Source: Planctomycetota bacterium
Lineage (GTDB): Bacteria > Planctomycetota > Phycisphaerae > UBA1845
DNA length: 6,347 bases
Reading direction: 5' to 3'
Assembly (NCBI GenBank): GCA_022566435.1
Contig: JADFIX010000255.1
Location: 1 to 6,347, forward strand
Part shown: in pieces, positions 1 through 6,245 of the stretch
Layout: each line of letters starts with the position of its first letter
Numbering within the stretch: position 1 is the first letter of the stretch
Made by a program: the position numbers and the translations under genes
The notes under the pieces: generated by a model
The model's input: only the letters and a program-made list of their open reading frames with translations
What the model was told of the DNA's origin: nothing
Databases searched by the model: none

Positions 1-426
1 ATCGCGGGCCTCCGTGACACCCACGACCGCTTCGGCCGCACGGGATTTCGCCAAGTCGATCGCCCCATCGATATCTTCAGCGGCTCTTAGCGGACAAGTC
101 GGCAGGAGCGTCACCACGTACTCGGGCAACCAATCCTCATGCCGAGCGAGCCACTCTACCGCGTGCTGCACAACGGAAATGTGGGATGCGTCGTCGGAGG
201 CTAGAACGGCCGGGCGCATGAAGGGCACTTCGGCACCATACTTTCGTGCGACGCCCGCGATCTCCTCGTCATCGGTAGAAACAATGACGCGGGAAAGCGA
301 TCGGCTCATGCGGGATACTTCAATGGTCCATGCGATCAACGGCTTGCCGGCCAACTCACGAATGTTCTTGCGCGGGAGTCCTTTGGAACCACCACGCGCC
401 GTAATCAAACCGAGACTCTCCGCCAC
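1..426 (-). CDS. neuA: Acylneuraminate cytidylyltransferase (NeuA family), N-terminal part, runs off window
   Basis: The family transfers CMP from CTP to a nonulosonic acid (sialic, legionaminic, pseudaminic or related acid), activating it in the cytoplasm for surface glycan or flagellin decoration. The 142 visible residues carry the N-terminal nucleotide-binding signature ARGGSKGLPRKN (residues 10-21), STDDE (50-54), a RP-x2-LASDDAS stretch (71-81) and LLPTCPLR (107-114), all in the order expected for the family. Full proteins are about 220-240 aa, so roughly the last 90 residues lie beyond position 1. The start is GTG at 426-424: an in-frame TAG lies at 444-442, no ATG intervenes, and GCAGG sits 7 bases upstream of the GTG. 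The gene follows typA in the same direction after a 125-base gap that shows no clear terminator, so read-through is possible. The family is clear, but which nonulosonic acid is used cannot be told; the symbol names the family only. Confidence 0.88.
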   Translation of the reverse strand, partial: MAESLGLITARGGSKGLPRKNIRELAGKPLIAWTIEVSRMSRSLSRVIVSTDDEEIAGVARKYGAEVPFMRPAVLASDDASHISVVQHAVEWLARHEDWLPEYVVTLLPTCPLRAAEDIDGAIDLAKSRAAEAVVGVTEARD

Positions 427-551
427 TTCCGTGCCTGCTTTCTACAATGATCCCTGGCATGCGCCTCGCCTATCGCTCTTGTCTTATCGGACGACGTGAG
501 CGCATTCTTGACCGGGACAACTGCGCCTCGAGTATCAAGTGATTCTTCTGA

Positions 552-2372
552 TCACCGAGGTTTGCCGCGGACGGCTCTCTTACGTTCAGTTTCCGTGAGC
601 AACCGCTTGCGTAGACGAATGGCGTCCGGCGTGATTTCGACCAGCTCATCATCGGCGATGAATTCCAGAGCCAGCTCGAGCGACATCAACAGTGGCGGCC
701 TAAGCATGACGTTCTTGTCCGAGCCGGACGCCCGCATGTTCGTGAGCTTCTTGCCGCGGCACACGTTGACGGTAATGTCATCATCTTTGCAGTGCTCACC
801 GACAACTTGGCCGGCATACACATGATCGTTCGGCGAAACGAACATCGTGCCGCGATCGGCGAGCCCGTCCAACGCATAACCCGTGACCGAGCCGGCCTCC
901 AGCGCGATCATCACCCCATTGGATCGACCCGGAATGGCGCCGCGAAAGAACTCGTATTCGTAGAAATTGTGGTGGATGATCGCCGTGCCGTTGGTGGCGG
1001 TCAGCAGACGGTTGCGAAGACCGATCAATCCCCGTGCGGGTATGGTAAATTCCAGGTGTGTCAGCTCGCCCTCGTTGTCCATGCGTTCGCAGATCCCGCG
1101 TCGTCCGCCGAGGTTTTCCATGACCGCACCGACATGTTGTGCGGGCACATCGACGACGCACAGCTCGATGGGCTCGGTCTTTTTCCCGTCCAACTCACGA
1201 TAGATCACCTTGGGCTTACCGACCGCCAGCTCGTACCCCTCGCGCCGCATGTTCTCCATCAACACGGATAGGTGGAGCATACCCCGACCCGATAGATAGA
1301 ACTCCTCGGGCGTGGCACCGGGCTCGACGCGCAGCGCGACGTTGTGTTGGCATTCTTTGTCCAGCCGATCACGCAAATGTCGCGAAGTCAGAAACTTACC
1401 CGTCTGCCCGGCGAATGGGGAATCGTTGATCCGCATGGTCATGTTCAGCGTCGGCTCGTCGATGGCGATCAACGGCAAAGGCTTGGGGTTCTCCAGGTCG
1501 GCGATGGTGTTGCCGATGTCGACCGACTCCACCCCCACCACGGCGCAGATGTCTCCGGCGGGCACGGCGTCGACCCTTTTCCGTCCCAATCCCTCAAAAA
1601 TGAAAAGCTCGCCGATCTTTTCCTCGGTGTGCGTGCCGTCGCGATGGATCACCATCACGTTCTCACCGGCCCGTATCGTTCCGGCAAAGACGCGGCCGAT
1701 GCCGATTCGACCAACGTAGTCGTTGTAGTCCAGCGTGGTGATGAGCATCTGCAACGGGGCATCCGTATCGACGATCGGGGCGGGCGTCTGATTGACGATG
1801 ATCTCGAACAGCGGCTTGATGTCCGTGCCAGGGCGATCCGGATCGAGGCTGGCGTGGCCCTGAGTGGCCGATGTGTAGACCGTAGGAAAATCCAGCATTT
1901 CATCGTCCGCACCCATTTCGATGAACAGGTCGCACACTTCGTTGAGCACATCTTTCGGCCGGGCGCCCTTCCGATCGATCTTGTTAATGACAACCACCGG
2001 TTTCAGGCCGTAGTCGAACGCTTTTCGCAGGACGAACCTGGTTTGCGGCATGGGGCCTTCGAACGCGTCGACCAGCAGCAGGCAGCTATCGGCCATCTTG
2101 AGGACCCGTTCGACCTCGCCGCCGAAATCGGCGTGGCCGGGCGTATCGATGAGATTGATGCGGATATCGCCGTATCGGATGGAGATGTTCTTGGCCAGGA
2201 TGGTGATACCGCGTTCTCGTTCCTGGTCGTCGGAGTCCAGTATGCGGGTCTCGGCCACCTCCGCAGCGCGGAACTGGCCGCACTGCCGCAGCATCTGATC
2301 GACCAGGGTGGTCTTTCCGTGATCGACGTGTGCGATAATCGCCACGTTTCGGAATTCGTTCGCCGTCCTCAT
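552..2372 (-). CDS. typA: Ribosome-associated translational GTPase TypA/BipA
   Basis: TypA/BipA is an EF-G-like GTPase that binds the ribosome and assists growth under stress and cold, including ribosome assembly. At 606 aa it matches the usual length (about 600-615 aa). The GTPase motifs are all present: G1 AHVDHGKT (residues 14-21), G2 with RGITI (54-58), G3 DTPGH (76-80), G4 NKID (130-133) and G5 SA (168-169). A beta-barrel domain II (about 200-300), EF-G III- and V-like domains, and the family's own C-terminal domain with the LTNMRASGSDKN stretch follow. The start ATG at 2372-2370 is supported by AAGGA five bases upstream and by a promoter candidate just above it. It is transcribed divergently from the GntR-ABC operon, and the nucleotidyltransferase gene lies downstream. 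Nothing is missing or frameshifted. LepA and EF-G are excluded by length and by the C-terminal signature. Confidence 0.98.
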   Translation of the reverse strand: MRTANEFRNVAIIAHVDHGKTTLVDQMLRQCGQFRAAEVAETRILDSDDQERERGITILAKNISIRYGDIRINLIDTPGHADFGGEVERVLKMADSCLLLVDAFEGPMPQTRFVLRKAFDYGLKPVVVINKIDRKGARPKDVLNEVCDLFIEMGADDEMLDFPTVYTSATQGHASLDPDRPGTDIKPLFEIIVNQTPAPIVDTDAPLQMLITTLDYNDYVGRIGIGRVFAGTIRAGENVMVIHRDGTHTEEKIGELFIFEGLGRKRVDAVPAGDICAVVGVESVDIGNTIADLENPKPLPLIAIDEPTLNMTMRINDSPFAGQTGKFLTSRHLRDRLDKECQHNVALRVEPGATPEEFYLSGRGMLHLSVLMENMRREGYELAVGKPKVIYRELDGKKTEPIELCVVDVPAQHVGAVMENLGGRRGICERMDNEGELTHLEFTIPARGLIGLRNRLLTATNGTAIIHHNFYEYEFFRGAIPGRSNGVMIALEAGSVTGYALDGLADRGTMFVSPNDHVYAGQVVGEHCKDDDITVNVCRGKKLTNMRASGSDKNVMLRPPLLMSLELALEFIADDELVEITPDAIRLRKRLLTETERKRAVRGKPR

Positions 2373-2399
2373 TCGGTTCCTTTTCTTGGGAAACGGGGC

Positions 2400-2428
2400 A
2401 GTTTAGACGGGATGAGGTCGGATGTCTA
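2400..2428 (-). promoter_or_regulatory. Candidate sigma-70-type promoter for typA
   Basis: Read on the minus strand, TAGACA (2428-2423) and TAAACT (2405-2400) are separated by 17 bases, giving 5/6 and 4/6 matches to the -35 and -10 consensus. Transcription would start near 2393, leaving a leader of about 20 bases that contains the AAGGA ribosome binding site before the typA ATG. This is a match by eye with no experimental support. Confidence 0.5.
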
Positions 2429-2526
2429 TCGGCAGGCGGCGATTCGGCGCGGGGGCGGGAACCAGGGACCATGACGACGAGTTCGTAGGGTTCTCCCGAA
2501 CGCACCACGCTTCTGTCTTACAAGTT

Positions 2527-2545
2527 GGTGCGACCGGGTCACACC
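2527..2545. repeat. Imperfect 9+1+9 palindrome in the divergent region
   Basis: GGTGCGACC, one base, then GGTCACACC: the arms are reverse complements at 8 of 9 positions. The one-base centre makes it more like a dimer-binding DNA site than an RNA hairpin. It sits roughly 100 bases upstream of the typA promoter candidate and about 130 bases upstream of the operon promoter. No function is assigned. Confidence 0.35.
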
Positions 2546-2674
2546 CTACGCCACTTCATGCTGAAAACCGCGCTAACATCCTGAAATCCCAGGCATCTGT
2601 AGATATATCACTGGTTGCAGCGTTTGTCGCGCTGTCGATCGGACGGTGGGGTGAACAGGAAAACGAGACCGAGC

Positions 2675-2702
2675 TTGACAAACCGACACGGTCGTGTATA
2701 TT
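2675..2702 (+). promoter_or_regulatory. Candidate promoter of the gntR-ABC-permease operon
   Basis: A perfect -35 hexamer TTGACA (2675-2680) is followed after 16 bases by TATATT (2697-2702), a 5/6 match to the -10 consensus. The start of transcription would fall near 2709, about 20 bases before the GTG start of the repressor gene. The -10 element lies inside the left arm of the inverted repeat at 2696-2728, so a bound repressor would block polymerase. Confidence 0.7.
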
Positions 2703-2728
2703 GTACTAGAGCAAATAGGACAATAAAC
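2696..2728. promoter_or_regulatory. Putative GntR (YtrA-type) operator, 13+7+13 inverted repeat
   Basis: The left arm GTATATTGTACTA (2696-2708) and the right arm TAGGACAATAAAC (2716-2728) are reverse complements at 11 of 13 positions, around the 7-base centre GAGCAAA. The inner ATTGT...ACAAT core fits the GT-Nx-AC form known for GntR-family operators. The left arm covers the -10 box. The right arm contains the TAGGA that serves as ribosome binding site, 9 bases before the GTG start of the adjacent GntR gene. Autorepression by that protein is inferred from position and symmetry. Confidence 0.65.
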
Positions 2729-2729
2729 C

Positions 2730-3134
2730 GTGCTGTTCACCGTTGACCCATCTCGTAGCGAGGCTGTGTACGTGCAAATCATGCACGAAATCAAGCGACG
2801 GATTGCGCGCGGCCTGCTCAGCACCGGCGATCGCCTCCCCACCGTTCGCGATTTGGCGCGGACGCTTGTGATCAACCCAAATACTGTCGGGAAGGCCTAC
2901 CAGCTACTCGAAACGGAAGGCGTCATCTCCACCCGCCGAGGGAGCGGCACTTTCGTCGCAAGCGTTTCACCGAGGCTTTCCCCTGCGCTACGGCGTGAGC
3001 GGGTGAACCGGTTGTTGGATCAGCTCTTCACCGAAGCGTATCACATGGCGTTGGACGAGGACTCGCTCATGGACTCCATTAAGAAGCGAGCAAAATCATT
3101 TCGATTGTCGGTCAAACGGAGACGCGGCGAATGA
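2730..3134 (+). CDS. GntR-family transcriptional regulator, YtrA subfamily
   Basis: This is probably a DNA-binding repressor of its own operon. The 134 residues contain the GntR winged helix-turn-helix (about 11-76): a YVQIMHEIKRRI first helix, GDRLPTVRDLA (33-43), the recognition segment NPNTVGKAYQLLE (49-61) and the wing RRGSGTF (69-75). A short, mostly helical C-terminal tail of about 55 residues follows, in place of a large effector domain. That length and build are typical of the YtrA subfamily, whose members usually sit in front of ABC transporter genes and respond to envelope stress or antibiotics. The start is GTG at 2730; an in-frame TAA at 2724-2726 excludes a longer form, and AGGA lies 9 bases upstream. 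Its stop overlaps the start of the ATPase gene by four bases (ATGA), suggesting translational coupling. The effector is not identifiable; the short tail may bind a small ligand or only dimerise. Confidence 0.93.
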   Translation: MLFTVDPSRSEAVYVQIMHEIKRRIARGLLSTGDRLPTVRDLARTLVINPNTVGKAYQLLETEGVISTRRGSGTFVASVSPRLSPALRRERVNRLLDQLFTEAYHMALDEDSLMDSIKKRAKSFRLSVKRRRGE

Positions 3135-4039
3135 GTTGGGCGATTGAGACTCACGGACTGACGCGATACTTCGGCCCCATTTGCGCCGTCGATCAGTTGG
3201 ACCTGAAAGTGCCTGAAGGATGTGTCTACGGCCTGCTCGGCCTGAACGGCTCAGGCAAAACGTCGACCATCAGAATGCTTCTCGGGCTTCTGTCCGCGAC
3301 ACGCGGTTCGTCAACCGTACTTGGTGACGATTCCCGCGATCTTTCGAAGCACGTGCGAGACCGCATTGGTTATGTACCTGAAGGGCATCTTCTTTATAAG
3401 TGGATGACCATCTGCGAAATCGCCTCTTTCCAGTCCCGGTTTTTCTCCCGCTGGGACGAGGATTACTTCTCCGAAATGATGCGCCACTTCAAACTGGACC
3501 TTAAACGGAAAATCCGGAAACTCTCCGCCGGGCAACGAGCACAGGTGAGTCTAGCCTTGGCGCTGGCCATCCAACCCGATCTGCTAATCATGGACGATCC
3601 CACGATGGGTGTCGATCCCGTGGTGCGGCGACACTTTCTGGAATCGATGATTCGCCTCATTGCCGAGACGGGCCGGACGGTGCTGTTCTCCAGCCATGTC
3701 TTGTCTGACGTGGAGCGCGTCGCTGATCGCATTGGCATTATGCAGGCAGGTGTGTTGACCGTTGATTGCACGCTCGAAGAATTCAAGCAACGGCTTCGTC
3801 AGGTTCGCGTCCGTTTCGAGACAGAAGTTCCCTCACTTGACTCCGTTGAAGGTATGGTATCGGCGCGAATCGAGAAGTCCGAGGCGATTCTGACGATCGT
3901 GAACTACGATGGGCGAAGCGAAGAAGCTCTGCGATCCGCAGGTGCCGTGGACTTGGAGCTGCTCGAATCCGCGCTTGAAGAACTCTTTATTGACTACAAC
4001 ATTCAAGGAACGACCGACTTCACAGCACTCACGAGATGA
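3131..4039 (+). CDS. ABC transporter ATP-binding protein (BcrA/YtrB-like)
   Basis: Cytoplasmic ATPase that should power the membrane protein encoded next to it. In 302 aa it shows Walker A GLNGSGKT (37-44), the signature LSAGQ (131-135), Walker B LLIMDD (151-156), a D-loop around V161-D162 and the switch histidine H189 in SSHVLSD. Y13/F14 are placed as the A-loop aromatic. Two departures from the textbook are visible. The Q-loop position reads E84 (GYVPE), common in this export-type group. The residue after the Walker B aspartate, normally the catalytic glutamate, is D156. After the nucleotide-binding domain comes a tail of about 85 residues, as in BcrA-like and YtrB-like ATPases. The start ATG overlaps the repressor stop, with GGAG 9 bases upstream inside that gene. 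The transported substrate is unknown. It could be a drug, peptide or lipid exporter, or an envelope-stress module; sequence alone does not decide. Confidence 0.94.
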   Translation: MSWAIETHGLTRYFGPICAVDQLDLKVPEGCVYGLLGLNGSGKTSTIRMLLGLLSATRGSSTVLGDDSRDLSKHVRDRIGYVPEGHLLYKWMTICEIASFQSRFFSRWDEDYFSEMMRHFKLDLKRKIRKLSAGQRAQVSLALALAIQPDLLIMDDPTMGVDPVVRRHFLESMIRLIAETGRTVLFSSHVLSDVERVADRIGIMQAGVLTVDCTLEEFKQRLRQVRVRFETEVPSLDSVEGMVSARIEKSEAILTIVNYDGRSEEALRSAGAVDLELLESALEELFIDYNIQGTTDFTALTR

Positions 4040-4043
4040 TTCG

Positions 4044-6086
4044 ATGATACGAGCCGTGATATACAAGGACTTGCGACAACAATGGCCGTGGCTGCTGGGT
4101 GTATCATTGCTCGCGGTCGCGTACGGCGCGGTCAACATGGTGCGCTGGCCGGCAACAGTCGACTGGTGGTCAGCGTTGCTGCCGTTCATCCCTAACTATT
4201 ACGACAACATTGATCCGACCCCGCCGCTCGTACGCCTCGAAGGTATCTACATCCTGGCCTCCGCATACGGCATCGTCTTGGGTCTACTGCAAGGGCTGTC
4301 CGACACGCGAGCGACATCTGACTTCTTCTTGCATCGACCATGTAGCCGAACACGATTGGCCTTCGGAAAACTGCTTGGCGGTACACTGCTCTTCTGGATT
4401 CCAGGCCTCTTGGCAATCGCCTTGATGACGGTGTGGGCGGGTCTGGGGCGTTTCGCGAGCCCGTTCCGCGCTTGGATGGCTCTTGTTCCGTTCTTGTCCT
4501 GGTGGATCGGTTACGGGTTCTACCTCGCCGCGATTCATGTGGCATGGCGACAAGGTCGATGGTTTGGCCCGCGATTACTGCCAGCGGTAGCCCCAATTCT
4601 GGTTGCAGCCCTTGCCTTGGGACTGCCGAGTCTGGCATTCGTCCTACTAGCCTTGGTGCTTTCGTCGTTCATTTTCTGGTTGGTCAACGTCCACGTTTTG
4701 GCGAGCCGGGAAGACAGCGCCTCGGGGTGGAACCGCGGGTGGGACCGCGTCGCACGCATCTTGTCGGGCGTGGTCATACTGGTAGGGCTGCTGGCTGTCA
4801 CCATCTTCGCGGGCGCTATCGCAGTCAACCTGTCTCCGCGCGATTGGGACTACCATACCGTCGTTTTCACAAAGCAGGGCGAACCTAGAATACAGAAGTA
4901 CGATTTCGATGACACGGGGACACAAATCTATGAGTGGCTTGATCTCAACGGCCAGAGCGTTGGCCGGTACCCTGTCTCAAAGGATATTCCATCTCTGAGC
5001 CTGGCGAGTATTCTGAATGTTTCTCCTTATGGCAACTGGGCTCATTGGCTGGTCTCCACTTTGCGCCAATACGAGGGCGGCGCTCGGCGTCACCGGGTCT
5101 TCTGGTTTCTCATGGCAAACGACGGTGTTGTCACGGGATATGCTCATCCGACAGGTGCACATCTCGGCTCGTTCGGACCGCAAGGTAGGCTGGAAGATGG
5201 CTCAGGTATCCGGTTTGGATCGCCCCGCCAAAGTCAGGGGACCCAGTGGAGTAGTGCCGCCAACATGGGATTCACGTTTGATCATCTTTTTGCTGACGGC
5301 AACTCACTGTATTCGTTTACCGTAAATCCACCACACATGTCTAAGTTGTGGCAATCCGATAGTGGGCACATTAGCCGTCTAGGCCTGACATACAATTGGG
5401 CGCGGAACGAGAATGGCCCAATATTCGTAGAGAGCGACGGACTATTGACCGCCATTGATGCAACGGACGGTACGCAGGTAGCAGTCGTGGACCTACCCGC
5501 GCCACTGCGCGACCCGCACAGGTACATGACTGCCGGCTGGACGGGAGAATTCGTCGTGGTCTCGCAGTTGTGTAGTGCCGAACGCAGCCTGGCCTATGCC
5601 TTTAGCCCGACCGGCGAAACGCTTCACGAGTGGGATGTCAAAATGCGCGAGCCCAAGCCGTTTGTGTGGTGGAAATCGTCGGAACACCTGCCGCTCAATC
5701 TGTGCGCTGCTCCGTGGGTTGGCATTGTTGTCCTCATTCTGGACCGGTACGAGATTTCTTACGGAATGGCTTTCGGTCTCGGGTCTTACTGGCCTCTGCT
5801 TCTCCTGAGCGGCGTAATCACGTTGGTCTCGGTGCTTCTGGCGCGTCGTCGCCTTGCGCAGCGGCGCTCGCGCGCTAATGTCATTTGGTGGCTAATCGTG
5901 GTCGCCCTGTTCAGTTGGCCAGGGTACCTGCTATGCCTGATCACGACGCGCCTTCCGAAACACGTCGGCTGCCCCGATTGTGGTCGTCCTCGCCCACCCG
6001 AAACAACGACGTGTCCGCAGTGTCGGGCCGATTGGCCCCTGCCCAAACGGACGGGGCTCGAGATTCTCCTCCCAGCGCATCCCTGA
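4044..6086 (+). CDS. Large ABC-2/YtrC-like permease with extracytoplasmic propeller-like insert and C-terminal zinc ribbon
   Basis: Predicted membrane partner of the preceding ATPase, 680 aa. Seven hydrophobic segments lie at about 14-34, 66-84, 107-131, 144-166, 178-197, 198-219 and 239-261. The positive loop after segment 2 (FFLHRPCSRTRLAFGK) has the RP-x-SR-x-RL pattern I associate with ABC-2-type permeases. Residues about 263-550 are soluble and contain repeated units of roughly 30 residues, for example FVESDGLLTAIDATDGTQVA near 461-480, resembling degenerate beta-propeller (PQQ/WD-like) blades. Two or three more hydrophobic segments follow (552-566 weak, 582-600, 612-633), then CPDC (643-646) and CPQC (657-660), a zinc-ribbon motif. 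ATG at 4044 is chosen because it begins four bases after the ATPase stop and opens with a typical MIRAVIYKDLRQQ. The longer open frame from 3909 only overlaps the ATPase gene. The Shine-Dalgarno sequence is weak (GAG), so coupled translation is likely. Substrate unknown; membrane and ABC partner roles are well supported, the propeller only moderately. Confidence 0.85.
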   Translation: MIRAVIYKDLRQQWPWLLGVSLLAVAYGAVNMVRWPATVDWWSALLPFIPNYYDNIDPTPPLVRLEGIYILASAYGIVLGLLQGLSDTRATSDFFLHRPCSRTRLAFGKLLGGTLLFWIPGLLAIALMTVWAGLGRFASPFRAWMALVPFLSWWIGYGFYLAAIHVAWRQGRWFGPRLLPAVAPILVAALALGLPSLAFVLLALVLSSFIFWLVNVHVLASREDSASGWNRGWDRVARILSGVVILVGLLAVTIFAGAIAVNLSPRDWDYHTVVFTKQGEPRIQKYDFDDTGTQIYEWLDLNGQSVGRYPVSKDIPSLSLASILNVSPYGNWAHWLVSTLRQYEGGARRHRVFWFLMANDGVVTGYAHPTGAHLGSFGPQGRLEDGSGIRFGSPRQSQGTQWSSAANMGFTFDHLFADGNSLYSFTVNPPHMSKLWQSDSGHISRLGLTYNWARNENGPIFVESDGLLTAIDATDGTQVAVVDLPAPLRDPHRYMTAGWTGEFVVVSQLCSAERSLAYAFSPTGETLHEWDVKMREPKPFVWWKSSEHLPLNLCAAPWVGIVVLILDRYEISYGMAFGLGSYWPLLLLSGVITLVSVLLARRRLAQRRSRANVIWWLIVVALFSWPGYLLCLITTRLPKHVGCPDCGRPRPPETTTCPQCRADWPLPKRTGLEILLPAHP

Positions 6087-6245
6087 AGGTCTGGCGAGTA
6101 GGTGCGAAGACTGGCTTAGCTACCATTGCATCACTGTACCTGCTGAGAACTCCGAACTCCTTTTCAGAAAAGCACTTACGACGTTGCCGCTCACCGGCTC
6201 TTCGCGTAGGATCGTGCCGAATCAATCCCCTGCGAGGCCTGTGAA

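Larger units (their letters stand above)
2373..2729. other. Divergent intergenic region between typA and the gntR-ABC operon
   Basis: This stretch separates two genes read in opposite directions. Its left end holds the typA ribosome binding site and promoter candidate, and its right end holds the operon promoter and operator-like inverted repeat. In between (about 2430-2670) I see only an imperfect palindrome at 2527-2545 and a short G-rich run near 2449-2459. Open frames crossing it have no family resemblance and run into the flanking genes or promoters, so I see no gene here. Confidence 0.8.

Noticed and set aside
14..499. 161-aa open frame on the plus strand at the left edge
   Set aside because: It is antisense to the clear nucleotidyltransferase reading frame and its translation has no recognisable motif.
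539..555. Hairpin GTGAT-7-ATCAC at the end of typA as a terminator
   Set aside because: The stem is only five base pairs, it includes the stop codon, and no T-run follows on the minus strand.
1344..2474. 376-aa open frame on the plus strand opposite typA
   Set aside because: The length comes from the codon bias of typA on the other strand; the translation is His/Asp/Arg-rich and unlike any family, while typA is fully intact.
2422..2709. 95-aa open frame on the plus strand in the divergent intergenic region
   Set aside because: It begins inside the typA promoter candidate and ends in the operon promoter, and its composition and sequence resemble no protein family. A GAGG near its start is not enough.
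3909..4043. 45-residue N-terminal extension of the permease open frame
   Set aside because: It overlaps the end of the ATPase gene in another frame. ATG 4044 immediately after the ATPase stop gives a normal membrane-protein N-terminus.
6143..6167. Seven-base-pair stem (CTGAGAA / TTTTCAG, one G-U pair) after the permease gene as a terminator
   Set aside because: The stem is AT-rich and weak, the loop is 11 bases, and A residues rather than T residues follow.
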